Below, in pieces: positions 55,646-63,861 of a stretch of 64,000 bases of DNA; position 1 is the stretch's first letter, and each line of letters begins with the position of its first letter. The notes under the pieces are model-generated. The model saw only the letters and a program-made list of their open reading frames with translations, had not been told where the DNA came from and ran no database searches. Origin of the DNA: Pseudomonas graminis. Lineage in GTDB: Bacteria > Pseudomonadota > Gammaproteobacteria > Pseudomonadales > Pseudomonadaceae. Made by a program: the position numbers and the translations under genes. The stretch covers positions 1 through 64,000 of the forward strand of contig NZ_MTSB01000005.1 in NCBI RefSeq assembly GCF_002093745.1. The letters are read 5' to 3'.

Positions 55646-56638
55646 ATGGATTCAAACGCTAAGCCACAAAAGACTGAGTATGCGAATCAACACTTCGTCC
55701 CCAGGCTGCTCCTTAAACGATTCTCGCATGAAGACAAAATTAACATTGGCCTTATGAGTGCTGCGAGTGGAGAGATAAAGTCGTCGATCCCATATAAGCC
55801 GCAGTGCGCAAAGCACTATTTTTACGGGAAGGACTTAGTTATAGAGAAAAAGCTGGGAGAGATCGAGGGCGAGGTTGGGAAAATTATCGATCTAATAAGT
55901 TTAGTTCCCATCCCTAATATAGAGCGATTGAGTCGCGCTCATATTTTGCTGACAGTATTTTCTGTTTATCAGTACGTACGAACTGACAAGGCATTGAAAC
56001 TGGCTGAGGAGGTTGTCACAAAAAACTATTCCATTATCAAGGAGCATGCAAGGCCTGAGCTTATGCCTAAGCTTGCAGAGGTGGCGAATGGGCAACTCTC
56101 TGAGCAAGAACTGCATGAGTTCTACGATAGTGTAGCTGTATCTATGACCAATCCGCACTCCATTCTATTTGAAAGCGCCAATAGCATCATGGTTCCTAGC
56201 TTGAAGCTTGAAATGAAGCTGCTCATAAACGAAACAAGAACGCCTTTCATTATTAGCGATAACCCCCTGATCTACATGGATGCAGAAAGTAATAGCTGTT
56301 TCTATAGAATGTTACTACCACTAACGCCAAAGCTTTTACTTGTCTTCTATGATAAGTGCAATCACAAAATAGGACTAAGAAAGACTAGCTTTCACAAGCT
56401 AACAAACGAGGTTGATGTGTTTTATCTCAATGCTCTTCAATATCTAAATTGTCAAAAAAATATTTACTTTGGGCCGGGCACCTCTAGAGCACATCTCGAA
56501 TCTCTTGATAAGTCTTTTAAAAAAAATCGATTTAAAGAGTCAACGACAATGACTGAGTTGAATGGGCAAGCGTTTCTAGAAACCAATAGGCCTAGAGTAA
56601 ATTATAAATTTAGCTTTGTTAGAAGGATTGCTTCTTAG
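55646..56638 (+). CDS. DUF4238 domain protein, AT-rich
   Basis: 330 aa. The N-terminus has the DUF4238 signature NQHFVPRLLLKRFS (h-x-x-H-h-V-P-x-x-h-L-x-x-F), then QCAKHYFYGKDLVIEKKLGE and EGEVGKIIDLI. Later blocks include PFIISDNPLIYMD and a tyrosine/asparagine-rich C-terminus. The family is widespread in phage-rich and defence-rich loci but has no proven activity. Codon use and base composition (visibly much more AT-rich than every neighbour) point to recent acquisition from another source. It stands alone; no partner gene lies within 400 bp on either side. Confidence 0.82.
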   Translation: MDSNAKPQKTEYANQHFVPRLLLKRFSHEDKINIGLMSAASGEIKSSIPYKPQCAKHYFYGKDLVIEKKLGEIEGEVGKIIDLISLVPIPNIERLSRAHILLTVFSVYQYVRTDKALKLAEEVVTKNYSIIKEHARPELMPKLAEVANGQLSEQELHEFYDSVAVSMTNPHSILFESANSIMVPSLKLEMKLLINETRTPFIISDNPLIYMDAESNSCFYRMLLPLTPKLLLVFYDKCNHKIGLRKTSFHKLTNEVDVFYLNALQYLNCQKNIYFGPGTSRAHLESLDKSFKKNRFKESTTMTELNGQAFLETNRPRVNYKFSFVRRIAS

Positions 56639-56720
56639 GGTAGCGTGCCAAAATAAAGGCCGCCTGCAATCGGCTGTGAAAGCCAATTCTTTTGGGCGGC
56701 AGTTATGGGACGATACCTGC

Positions 56721-56833
56721 GGGTCAAGGCGTACCGTGCGCTGGTCAAGCCCGATGCAAATGGCTGGTCAAGTCGAATGCAACCAAGTGGTCAAGTGGGA
56801 TGAAAACGCTTGGTCAAGTCAGGTGCAATTTCC
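56721..56833 (+). repeat. Five direct repeats with 21-23-bp period
   Basis: Units start at 56721, 56742, 56765, 56788 and 56811. Each begins TGGTCAAG (GGGTCAAG in the first) and most continue towards ATGCAA; the period is 21 then 23, 23, 23 bp. The consensus is about TGGTCAAGTCGRATGCAAA. Regular period near two helical turns suggests protein binding, either plasmid-type iterons or the multiple terminal repeats of an IS21-like end whose body has been lost. Confidence 0.75.
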
Positions 56834-57052
56834 CAGGTGGCCTGCCAAGTGTTGAATGTGATCGTGCGTGCAGGCTTTCCGTGACTGCTATCCGATCATT
56901 TCGAACCGGTGGGATCACCTGGATCGAGCGCGTCCCCGGTCATGAACTTGCTCGACCGAGGCTTGAGCGCTCAGGAGAGTAGCGGGCTCGTATTTTTCAA
57001 AGTGGCTCGTCAGTGACAGGTGACCGAGCAAGCGATCTACAGTGCGTCGCCT

Positions 57053-57328
57053 TCAAGCCCAGGCGATCCAACGCTCCATCTTCCCTTCAAACCCATCCGC
57101 GCAAAACTCCAGATTTGGCCAATAGTTCTGGTACACCTCATAGTCGAGCGCCGTTGCGATCCCGCGGTTCTCGGCGTTCAAAACGCTCCATGCTCGATAC
57201 ATCCGGTGCTGCCAGTCGGTCTCTGTCACCAACCGGTGCGATGTGTTCGATGACCAGCCGTCCTTCATAAGCGTTGTAACGAAGAATTCCGCAGCCGCAT
57301 TTGCACAGCCGGCGTCGTGGGCAATCAT
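57053..57328 (-). CDS. Hypothetical protein, probably N-terminally truncated
   Basis: 91 aa from ATG 57328. The open frame continues upstream to about 57397 (GDWYSYSILDG) without another start, which suggests a lost 5' end. It contains TDWQHRMYRAWSVLNAENRG and IATALDYEVYQNYWPNLEFC, a protein-like composition with many aromatics. No family recognised. The overlapping minus-strand frame at 57138-57422 looks less protein-like. Confidence 0.4.
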   Translation of the reverse strand: MIAHDAGCANAAAEFFVTTLMKDGWSSNTSHRLVTETDWQHRMYRAWSVLNAENRGIATALDYEVYQNYWPNLEFCADGFEGKMERWIAWA

Positions 57329-57505
57329 CCCGTCCAGGATCGAATAGGAATACCAATCGCCTGGAAGATCGATACCACTTGGCTGTCCAGCTTGTCGCTA
57401 CATTGGGGAGCTTTCGAGGCAAGAGTCTGCTGCGGAATGAAGCGAATACGGTGGCGATGCTGAGCTAAGATTCTTCAATCTTATGACCAAGTGCAGCGAG
57501 GGGCT

Positions 57506-58648
57506 ATGGCAGTTGTGTTCTTTCTACCGTGGGTATCTGCTACCAAAGAGGTGCGAATAGCAGATCTTCGTTTGATCCCTTACGAGCGAGGTCGACTTCC
57601 GGGTGAGTTGCTGGGCATACCGCAGGAAGCTTTCGACGGCGTACTAGGCAACTACGACGACCGAGGGTACGGCTCTCAGCCTTCACAGCCGATCCAGCAA
57701 GCCGCTGTAATCATTTGGGACGAAGACACACCGGGCCTTGAAGCCTCGGATGCCCAGATCCAGCAGCGACTGGTTCAGTGTTCGTATCTCGCATTCTCTG
57801 CCTTAGTAGGTCGGTCGTTGTGCTCAACTTCCGACTATTGCAACGCCGACACACTCCAGGTCGTTGCGCAGCGGTTTGATGCCGCGTCACCGGCTCATTC
57901 CTGTGTGACCACGCGCCGGCGTGACGGTGGAACACAAATCATGCTGGCGGGCAGGGCAGGGCTCAAGTTCATTCGGCCGTACCACGTCGACAACAGCTCG
58001 CGGATTACGCTCGACACCCCACTGCTTGAGGCACTACTCAAGCTACCTGCTGGGGAACTTAAGGAACGTATCGACGAGGCGGTCGTTTCCTTTCTCAGAG
58101 CCAATACCGATGCGTCATCCATAGATGAACGATCCGAACTGATCCTGATGCGGGTCGCCATAGACACGCTGCTTGACGTTCCTCATGACAAAGCTGCCTT
58201 CCGCAGAGCCATCAACGAACACTTCGACGAGCTACCGAACCCGCCCATCTGGCATAAAGGGAGACTGGACGAACAGTGGTGGTGCAAGCACTGGGACAAA
58301 CACGTAAATCGCCCGCTCGACGCCTGGGTACACGATTTCTGTGCCGCTCGTAACGCGGCAGCTCATGGCCCCGCAAATGGTGAGAAGGGAAGCATCTGGC
58401 CTCGCCATAACCACCTCATTTTCTCCGCCTGGTTGCTGCCGCTGATCGTCAAAAAGCTACTTGTCCAAGCAGGGCTCTACGAGTTCACCGCCGAAGATAA
58501 GGTCGCGAGGGCGGGCTTTGAGGTCTTTCTGGCGCACGATCTGCTGGCCATGACCGACAAAGATGAGAACAAGGTTTGGTGGCAAATAGCCGAGTCTGAG
58601 CTTTATCTGCCTCTGTTTGCTGAGCGATTGCAGCGAGCATGCGAATGA
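57506..58648 (+). CDS. HEPN-domain protein, ApeA-like
   Basis: 380 aa from ATG 57506, with GAGGGG just upstream. The N-terminal half has strands such as VRIADLRLIPYERGRLPGEL and QAAVIIWDED. FIRPYHVDNSSRITLDTPLL in the middle opens a helical region with WKAHWDK-like aromatic residues (WWCKHWDKHVNRPLDAWVHD). The C-terminal helices carry R282-N-A-A-A-H287 in FCAARNAAAHGP, the R-x4-6-H motif of HEPN ribonucleases. This two-part layout resembles ApeA and other HEPN antiviral proteins, which cut RNA on infection. It stands alone between remnants and an inverted repeat. The HEPN call is fairly firm; the defence role is inferred. Confidence 0.72.
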   Translation: MAVVFFLPWVSATKEVRIADLRLIPYERGRLPGELLGIPQEAFDGVLGNYDDRGYGSQPSQPIQQAAVIIWDEDTPGLEASDAQIQQRLVQCSYLAFSALVGRSLCSTSDYCNADTLQVVAQRFDAASPAHSCVTTRRRDGGTQIMLAGRAGLKFIRPYHVDNSSRITLDTPLLEALLKLPAGELKERIDEAVVSFLRANTDASSIDERSELILMRVAIDTLLDVPHDKAAFRRAINEHFDELPNPPIWHKGRLDEQWWCKHWDKHVNRPLDAWVHDFCAARNAAAHGPANGEKGSIWPRHNHLIFSAWLLPLIVKKLLVQAGLYEFTAEDKVARAGFEVFLAHDLLAMTDKDENKVWWQIAESELYLPLFAERLQRACE

Positions 58649-58763
58649 CGAAAACATGGTGTTGTGGACTTGAGTCAAAGCGTGCTGATACGCAGTGGGA
58701 TACGGGGAGGGAATCCGGGTGAGAAGAGAGGATCTAGCTTGAAACAGCCCTTGCCCCGGTGTG

Positions 58764-58820
58764 TTAACCAATTTTTTGATGTGTAAACCACCGCGCTTTA
58801 CACGTCAAAAAGCTGGTTTA
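58764..58820. repeat. Long imperfect inverted repeat (24-bp arms, 9-bp spacer)
   Basis: The left arm at 58764-58787 and the right arm at 58797-58820 match at about 19 of 24 positions around the spacer CCACCGCGC. GTGTTAACC, GTGTAAACC and inverted GGTTTACAC recur at 58761, 58781 and 58815. This arrangement of inverted core sites around a short spacer resembles a tyrosine-recombinase crossover site; the recombinase gene is 1 kb away. Confidence 0.6.
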
Positions 58821-58978
58821 CACCTTTTGTGAGACGCCAGCCTCAGGCCAACGTAACCTCCTGCCGGGATCGTAGTAATAGGCACGCCTGAAACTGGCGC
58901 CAGGCTCGCCTATAAGGAGGGACATTGAGCGGATGGCGATGGTGTAGTCTAGGATCAGACCGCAGAAGGAGCGTACTC

Positions 58979-59197
58979 ATGAGCACTTTGCCCCCCGATC
59001 AACAGGCGCGTTATTTAGAAGTTCTCGACGCCGCTAAGCGCTTGTATGGCGGCGATATCGACGCAGCGATGAATTGGATGTCACGTCCGGTAAAAGCATT
59101 TGGCGGCAAAGCCCCTGCCGCTATGATCGCAACCAGGCTGGAGACGGACACGGTTATCGAGTTTATCAGGCGCTTGGAGCATGGATTTGTCGCCTGA
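58979..59197 (+). CDS. Short Xre/MbcA/ParS-family (DUF2384) antitoxin-like protein without HTH
   Basis: 72 aa; ATG 58979 has AAGGAG 8 nt upstream, which excludes earlier starts. It is made only of the DUF2384 toxin-binding domain: LEVLDAAKRLYGGDIDAAMN, WMSRPVKAFGG, and the end TVIEFIRRLEHGF. Full-length antitoxins of this family carry an N-terminal Xre helix-turn-helix, which is missing here. The usual RES toxin gene is not adjacent; the nearest RES gene is at 52381. It may neutralise that or another RES toxin in trans, or act against toxins delivered on mobile elements. Confidence 0.8.
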   Translation: MSTLPPDQQARYLEVLDAAKRLYGGDIDAAMNWMSRPVKAFGGKAPAAMIATRLETDTVIEFIRRLEHGFVA

Positions 59198-59748
59198 TTG
59201 TTAGTGAACAACGTTCTAAAGGCGTGTCAGATCTCGAGCCTGATTCGGTTCAGGGCTGCCAAGCCAGCCACACCCTGATGATGTAAACCTCCATATGCCC
59301 ATCGGGCGAATTGGCCGTGCGCCTCCTGAGCGGCCCTGGGTGAGGTTAGTTCCTTCTCGATCTATGCTGAGTGCGGGGCGTCTAGGTGTCTCTCAGCAAC
59401 TTTTCTAACGTGACCTGCCCCCTAGTGCTCAACAGCTCCACAGGGTCGGTACTGTACGACTGCAGCGAGTCAAAAACGTAAGCACGTCACTCGGGGCTGT
59501 TGCAGCTGTCGCAATAATCGAGGGTGTCTCAGAACACCCAAGGAGCGAATCAGAATGGTGACATGGGCTTGGCTAACTGGTAAATGCGCCCCTGCGCAAG
59601 CCAACGCCTCGATGGCTCGGGCGCATGGTCAAAAGCCTGTGGAAATCGCTGGCGGTTTCCTTGCGGCGCCATCCATCAACTACCACGGCCTGTGTAAGCA
59701 TTCGCCATCGAAGGCTTGAGTGGCTTCTCTACCTTGCACCAGTGAAGA
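59198..59748. other. 551-bp spacer between antitoxin and recombinase genes
   Basis: No convincing gene. A short hairpin GGGTGT-CTCAGA-ACACCC lies near 59523-59540. Nothing else of note was seen. Confidence 0.4.
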
Positions 59749-61059
59749 TTACCCTCTGTCACGCATACCGATTTTCTTGACGGATCGACTGCGTTCTTGG
59801 TCGTGCGAGTGGTAATAGACATTCTGAGTGGTGCTGAGATTACTGTGGCGCAAATCCATCTGCAGATCCTTGGCACTACGCAGCGGCGCATCAAATGTGG
59901 CTGCTGTGTGCCTCAGCCAATGGGCAGAAGCAGCCTTAAGGCTATTCATCTCATGCTCTTCGCGCTCCTCATCGCGCATTCGCGCCAAAGCGTTGTCGAA
60001 GACTGATTGGAGGAGGGCGCGTACTTGTCGCCCTGATAGTCCTGAGCGACCTCGAAGAGTCATCAGCAGAGGTGTCTGCTCGTTCCATTCTGGCAACGGC
60101 GGAAGGCCAACAAACCGGCGGTAGCGCTTCAGGTACTTGGAGACGTACTCATCTCTGACTGCGACCTTGCCGGCTTTGTTGCCTTTGCCGATGACGTGGT
60201 ACCACCAGTTTCCTTCTTCGTCCTGTCGAAAATCGCCCATGACCGGGTGCCAGTTGGGCCTGCCGACGATATCTGAAACCCGAAGGTACATGGCGAAGAG
60301 GGTAGCTAAGATGAACAGCGTCCGCTCGTGCCGTTCAGGCTCGGCGAGCGCCATCTGTTCAGCGGTTTCCAGAACGTAGTCCCATTGAAGAGGCGTCAAC
60401 GCGCGATGAGCGCCTTCTTCCTGCGGGGTGCTGCGAGTCTGCCCCTTTTTTTTGATCATCCGAAACGGATTGGCAGCGGCGGCTCCGTCTTCGACCAGAT
60501 GCTCGAAAAAGCGGCTACTGATTGAGTACACCTGATTGATGGTGCCTTGGGACGCTTGGTAGCTCGCGGGTACTACCACCCCTGAGGGCTGATCGCAGCA
60601 TCCCTTCTCATGATGAGTAGCTTTGGAAGATTTCAGGCTGAATGGCCTCCATTTGTCGTTCGGCATAACCAAATCGCCCCACGTTGACTCTGTGTGGCTG
60701 CTGGAGACAAACCGTCCGCGAACAACCGGGCCAATCCAGTCCGCCGGCGGGTTTCGGCAGAATTCAAGATAGTCCTCAGCGTCTTGGCGCTTGAGCTGAG
60801 CGAAAGGTTTGCGCTTAACAAGCATCGACCATAGGAGCAAACGTTCCACATGCGTGCGGTAAGACGTAAACGTGAAACTGTTGTCCGAGAATGACCTCAG
60901 AAAACTACGTGCCGTCAGGTAACCCTTGTGTGCCTCTACCTCGGGTTCGAATGAGTCCAAGTAAACTCGGACACACACCATGCCAGGCTCAGGCAAACTG
61001 AAGTCCTGATCAATAAAGATCTCATAGGACTCGAAGATGGGCCGTGGCAGCTGAGGCAT
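59749..61059 (-). CDS. Tyrosine recombinase / phage-type integrase
   Basis: 436 aa. The N-terminal SAM-like core-binding domain spans about residues 35-110 (FTSYRTHVERLLLWSMLVKR). The catalytic domain follows, with the first Arg in MYLRVSDIVGR, the H-x-x-R pair in AHWLRHTAATFD, a following DLRHSNLSTTQNV, and the nucleophile tyrosine in NVYYHS (Y415 or Y416). It is longer than XerC/D and resembles integrases that sit at the edges of integrative elements in pseudomonads. Two inverted repeats close by (58764 and 61094) could be its binding sites. The orientation and flanking remnants suggest it moved at least part of this accessory region. Confidence 0.9.
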   Translation of the reverse strand: MPQLPRPIFESYEIFIDQDFSLPEPGMVCVRVYLDSFEPEVEAHKGYLTARSFLRSFSDNSFTFTSYRTHVERLLLWSMLVKRKPFAQLKRQDAEDYLEFCRNPPADWIGPVVRGRFVSSSHTESTWGDLVMPNDKWRPFSLKSSKATHHEKGCCDQPSGVVVPASYQASQGTINQVYSISSRFFEHLVEDGAAAANPFRMIKKKGQTRSTPQEEGAHRALTPLQWDYVLETAEQMALAEPERHERTLFILATLFAMYLRVSDIVGRPNWHPVMGDFRQDEEGNWWYHVIGKGNKAGKVAVRDEYVSKYLKRYRRFVGLPPLPEWNEQTPLLMTLRGRSGLSGRQVRALLQSVFDNALARMRDEEREEHEMNSLKAASAHWLRHTAATFDAPLRSAKDLQMDLRHSNLSTTQNVYYHSHDQERSRSVKKIGMRDRG

Positions 61060-61093
61060 TAGAAAGATTTACCAAGTGGTTAGCTTTGCGAGA

Positions 61094-61123
61094 AACTTCC
61101 AGTATTGGCAGTAACTGGAAGTT
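61094..61123. repeat. Perfect 10-bp inverted repeat upstream of the integrase
   Basis: AACTTCCAGT (61094-61103) and ACTGGAAGTT (61114-61123) around a 10-nt spacer, 35 bp upstream of the recombinase start. It is a good operator or accessory recombinase-binding site candidate. Confidence 0.6.
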
Positions 61124-61907
61124 GGAAGGGTGCGTATCACAACCCTGCTCTCGCCATCCGCTGATTAATAGAATGATTGTTTAACAATGGGCGATAGTAG
61201 CGCTCTACGTACTGGCGCGCAACTCCACTCTTGAAATTTCATGACGCTTAGATGGTTGATAGAATTCGACAGCAAGCCTTGACTTGCATCTTTAGCTGTA
61301 CTAGCTGTATGGCCTGATATACTCAATTGTTCGGTTTAAAACTATATTGTCGATATGGTTATTTATTCGTGGGCTCAGTTTTGCCAAGCGTTTTTTAATT
61401 GCAGGGTTTACTTGTTAATTGAGCGTATCAATTCGGGTGTCTGCATTACTCTACTTTGACGTAAATTGAGTACCGGGACTGCCGGGAGGTTGGGGTTGGC
61501 TTGGGAGCACGCCTACGGGTTGGCTTGCCTATGCGGACTCCGGGTGCTGGCTGGCGGCTGGCGGGGACAGCCTAAGCGTTACGCAGGTTCTATCGACAAA
61601 ATTGGAGCGGCCCGCCGCGTAAACCGACCGCAGTATCAGCGAGCATTCGGCTATGGCCGGCGAGGCCCATTGCAGATAAATGCAGTGGGTTACAGAGTTG
61701 AATTTCGGCTTTCAGTGCACGACGGTAAATTGTGCAGGCTTATGTGCTTTAAGCGTATTTACGTATGTTTACGTTGATGGATCTGTAGTGACTCTCACTC
61801 ATCGGATATTGCATCGGCCGCAACTGCAATGGGCTCTTGATGAGTAAAGGTGTCGAGCAGGTTTTCTTTGCATTGCGAACAGCTCAATCACATTTCACCG
61901 GAATGAA

Positions 61908-62012
61908 TTTCTACAGGTTTTCGCAATTAACGTTTCTACAGGTTTGTGAACAATAAACTTTTCTACAAGTTCTTGAAAAAATGCCGTTTCTACTTGTTGT
62001 TGAATAAACAGC
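61908..62012 (+). repeat. Four iteron-like direct repeats
   Basis: Units start TTTCTAC at 61908, 61933, 61960 and 61987 (periods 25, 27, 27 bp), each followed by A/TGGTTT- or AGTTCTTG-like sequence and an AT-rich tail. Units 1 and 2 share TTTCTACAGGTTT exactly; units 3 and 4 are degenerate. A separate copy, GTCTACAGGTTTTTGCAA, lies at 62464. Period and decay pattern fit old plasmid iterons. Confidence 0.65.
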
Positions 62013-62845
62013 CCTTAACTACCCAGATTCACTAGAGCGCGTGCGTGGAAACGAGGTGGTCGAGCGGTAATCCTGAGCTAACTCCTAGCGTGAGAATGTT
62101 GATTGAGCGCGTCAGTACTTACTGGGCTGACGTAGCTTCGGAGGTGGCGCTGTCAGCGCAGAAAAACAGCCTGTAGCCCCGCACAGCGAGGCTTCCGGGC
62201 GCGAGGGCTGCTTGGATACCAATCCAGCGACTGAACCAGCTGACGTTTCTCCGAGTAAGTGAAAGGTGGGCGTTTATCTTCGTTTGTGAAAATCGGGCTG
62301 GAGGCCATGAAATACGAGCCTTTCAGGCTATTTTGGGGGAGTAGATGCGGGCGCGACCATTCTGGTAGTTTTTGCAAAAAAGGGCTACGCCGCAACTCGG
62401 CGTAAATTCGGACTGAAACCCGATAATCTTCATGTATAACAACAGGATAGCTCGGCTTTTGGTGTCTACAGGTTTTTGCAAGATTGACGCGCTGTGCAAA
62501 CACATCAAGACCGCTGGAGGTCACGTCTGACGCGGGGTTCAAGGAAGGCCGGGGTGGTTTTCTACTAGTTTCGCGAACGCTTCAGCGTGCTCGGCAAGAA
62601 GCCAGGAAGGGGATCATTTGTTCGGCGATATGCGGCGCTAACTGCGAGAAAGTTACAAACAGATAAAATTTAACATAATATACATTATGCGTACCTATGG
62701 GTTCGCATGCTGCGTCGTTATGCTGATCAATTGATCGTGCGCGCTGTGCGGCTGCTGTCAGAAACCACAGTGAAGCTGGCGCCTTTCGAGGCTGGCGTTT
62801 GTGTACCTGGGGTTGATGTGGACGAATGAGAGGATGAAGGATTCG

Positions 62846-62904
62846 GTCCAGCGGCGGCGGCTCGTCGCTCTGCACCGAGCCACTTCTCGCCACCGCCGCT
62901 GGAC
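62846..62904. repeat. Strong nested hairpin with 15-bp arms
   Basis: GTCCAGCGGCGGCGG (62846-62860) pairs with CCACCGCCGCTGGAC (62890-62904), 14 of 15 positions. Inside it GGCTCG (62859) and CGAGCC (62877) can form a second stem. The structure is much stronger than a terminator and has no T run. Confidence 0.65.
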
Positions 62905-62983
62905 GATGAGAAAAGACAGGCAACGGTACGTTGCTGACCAGGGTAATGCAGTTCAGCCACACAGCCGCCATTGTGATGTGGAT

Positions 62984-63319
62984 CTAGGAAAATACAGCGA
63001 CAACGGTTAAGGCTGAAACAGGTACGTATTCATCGTCTGAACCATCATCAGGACGAAGAAGTAGCTGAGATTCAATACCATGGCCTATGGCACCGACTTG
63101 AAAGCCAACAACAACAGCATCGTAAGATAGGCGCTGGACTGAATATTGCTGATCATGCTGGACATGGACATGCCTGCCGAGCAAAGCAGACGGATCAAGG
63201 CCAGAGAATGGCGAAAACGAACATGATATTTTTTCACTTTGGAGGGCGGAAAATAGAGGGTGTGAAAACAAAGGGGAGCCCAATAGGCAAGACGGAGCTG
63301 TAGTATGTGTATTAGCCAT
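62984..63319 (-). CDS. Small hypothetical protein
   Basis: 111 aa with GGAGG 7 nt before ATG 63319, which is the main support. The sequence has a hydrophobic/Ser-rich N-terminus (SCLLGSPLFSHPLFSAL). The second half is more protein-like: VQHDQQYSVQRLSYDAVVVG, then FQVGAIGHGIESQLLLRPDD. No family recognised. It lies 86 nt downstream of the ribbon-helix-helix gene on the same strand and may be co-transcribed with it. Confidence 0.5.
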   Translation of the reverse strand: MANTHTTAPSCLLGSPLFSHPLFSALQSEKISCSFSPFSGLDPSALLGRHVHVQHDQQYSVQRLSYDAVVVGFQVGAIGHGIESQLLLRPDDGSDDEYVPVSALTVVAVFS

Positions 63320-63405
63320 TTTTGATCCTCCACAGATCGGTAATGGTCAGCAGGTATGGGGAGGTGCTACTCCCCTAACCTGCATATCGGCGGGATTGCC
63401 AAATA

Positions 63406-63663
63406 TTAAATAAGCGTTTGAGTCCTGACAGCCTCAGTAATGTAGCGCTTAACTTCACGACTCAAAGTCGTATGCTCGGACTTACACAACTCCTCAAAAT
63501 GAGATTTAAGACGACTGTTGATGCGTAAGGTCAATGTCGTGTCTAAATCGCCAGAGTTTTGAGCCTCACGGACCTTGTAAGGGCCTGTAGATCGATCCTT
63601 ATCCTTGATGCGATTAGCCTTATCTCGAAACGGAATGATTGGGCTGTTATCGTCTTCGCTCAT
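63406..63663 (-). CDS. Ribbon-helix-helix (Arc/CopG-like) DNA-binding protein
   Basis: 85 aa from ATG 63663 (MSEDDNSPIIPF). The C-terminal 45 residues have the RHH pattern: strand TTLTLRINSRLKSHFEELCK followed by LSREVKRYITEAV. The N-terminal 40 residues are charged and probably disordered. RHH proteins of this size act as plasmid/ICE partition or transfer repressors or as antitoxins. The divergent gene at 63862 and the palindromes between them fit autoregulation. Confidence 0.75.
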   Translation of the reverse strand: MSEDDNSPIIPFRDKANRIKDKDRSTGPYKVREAQNSGDLDTTLTLRINSRLKSHFEELCKSEHTTLSREVKRYITEAVRTQTLI

Positions 63664-63789
63664 GTGGAAACCCTGTATGTATTTTGTATAAACAAAGATA
63701 ATACACGGTAAAAACAAAAAGGCAATTTTTTAAAAAAAGACGAATTGGCGGGGAAAAAGAGCACTGTTTTAAAAGGGAAAATACAAAAA

Positions 63790-63833
63790 GTATGCGATTG
63801 CATACCAAAGTGGGGGTGTTACAGCACCCCCAC
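63790..63833. promoter_or_regulatory. Operator-like palindrome and hairpin in a divergent promoter
   Basis: GTATGC-GATT-GCATAC (63790-63805) is a perfect palindrome. It is followed by GTGGGGGTG-TTACAG-CACCCCCAC (63810-63833), a perfect 9-bp stem. Both lie between the RHH gene (start 63663) and the rightward gene at 63862. The first suits a dimeric repressor; the second could be an attenuator or terminator for leftward transcripts (TTTGG follows on the minus strand). Confidence 0.6.
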
Positions 63834-63861
63834 CCGGCCGGCAAAAATCGCAGGAGGCGTG

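Larger units (their letters stand above)
61124..62983. other. 1.86-kb gene-poor region with repeats and hairpins
   Basis: AT-rich at 61150-61450 and 61860-62000. Reading frames of 60-130 codons exist on both strands, but none shows a ribosome site plus protein-like sequence. It contains the iteron-like repeats at 61908, a further copy at 62465, a 12-bp palindrome GATCAATTGATC at 62725-62736 and the strong hairpin at 62846. It resembles a replication or transfer origin region more than a coding one. Confidence 0.5.

Noticed and set aside
57138..57422. HNH-like CKCGCG...IEH frame on the minus strand
   Set aside because: It overlaps the more protein-like frame 57053-57397; only one cysteine cluster is present, with no second zinc pair and no Asn/His end, so the HNH resemblance is probably chance.
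61466..61777. Possible 103-aa rightward gene
   Set aside because: No ribosome site, Gly/Arg-rich low-quality sequence and no family resemblance; lies in the gene-poor repeat region.
61908..62012. CRISPR array
   Set aside because: Repeats are short and degenerate, spacers are only about 12-15 bp, and no cas gene is present; iteron-like repeats fit better. The same argument applies to 56721-56833.
62153..62542. Possible 129-aa leftward gene
   Set aside because: No good start signal and no recognised motif; it overlaps the isolated TCTACAGG repeat. Not firmly excluded.
62582..62971. Possible 129-aa leftward gene
   Set aside because: It runs through the strong inverted repeat at 62846-62904, has no ribosome site and looks like translated non-coding DNA.
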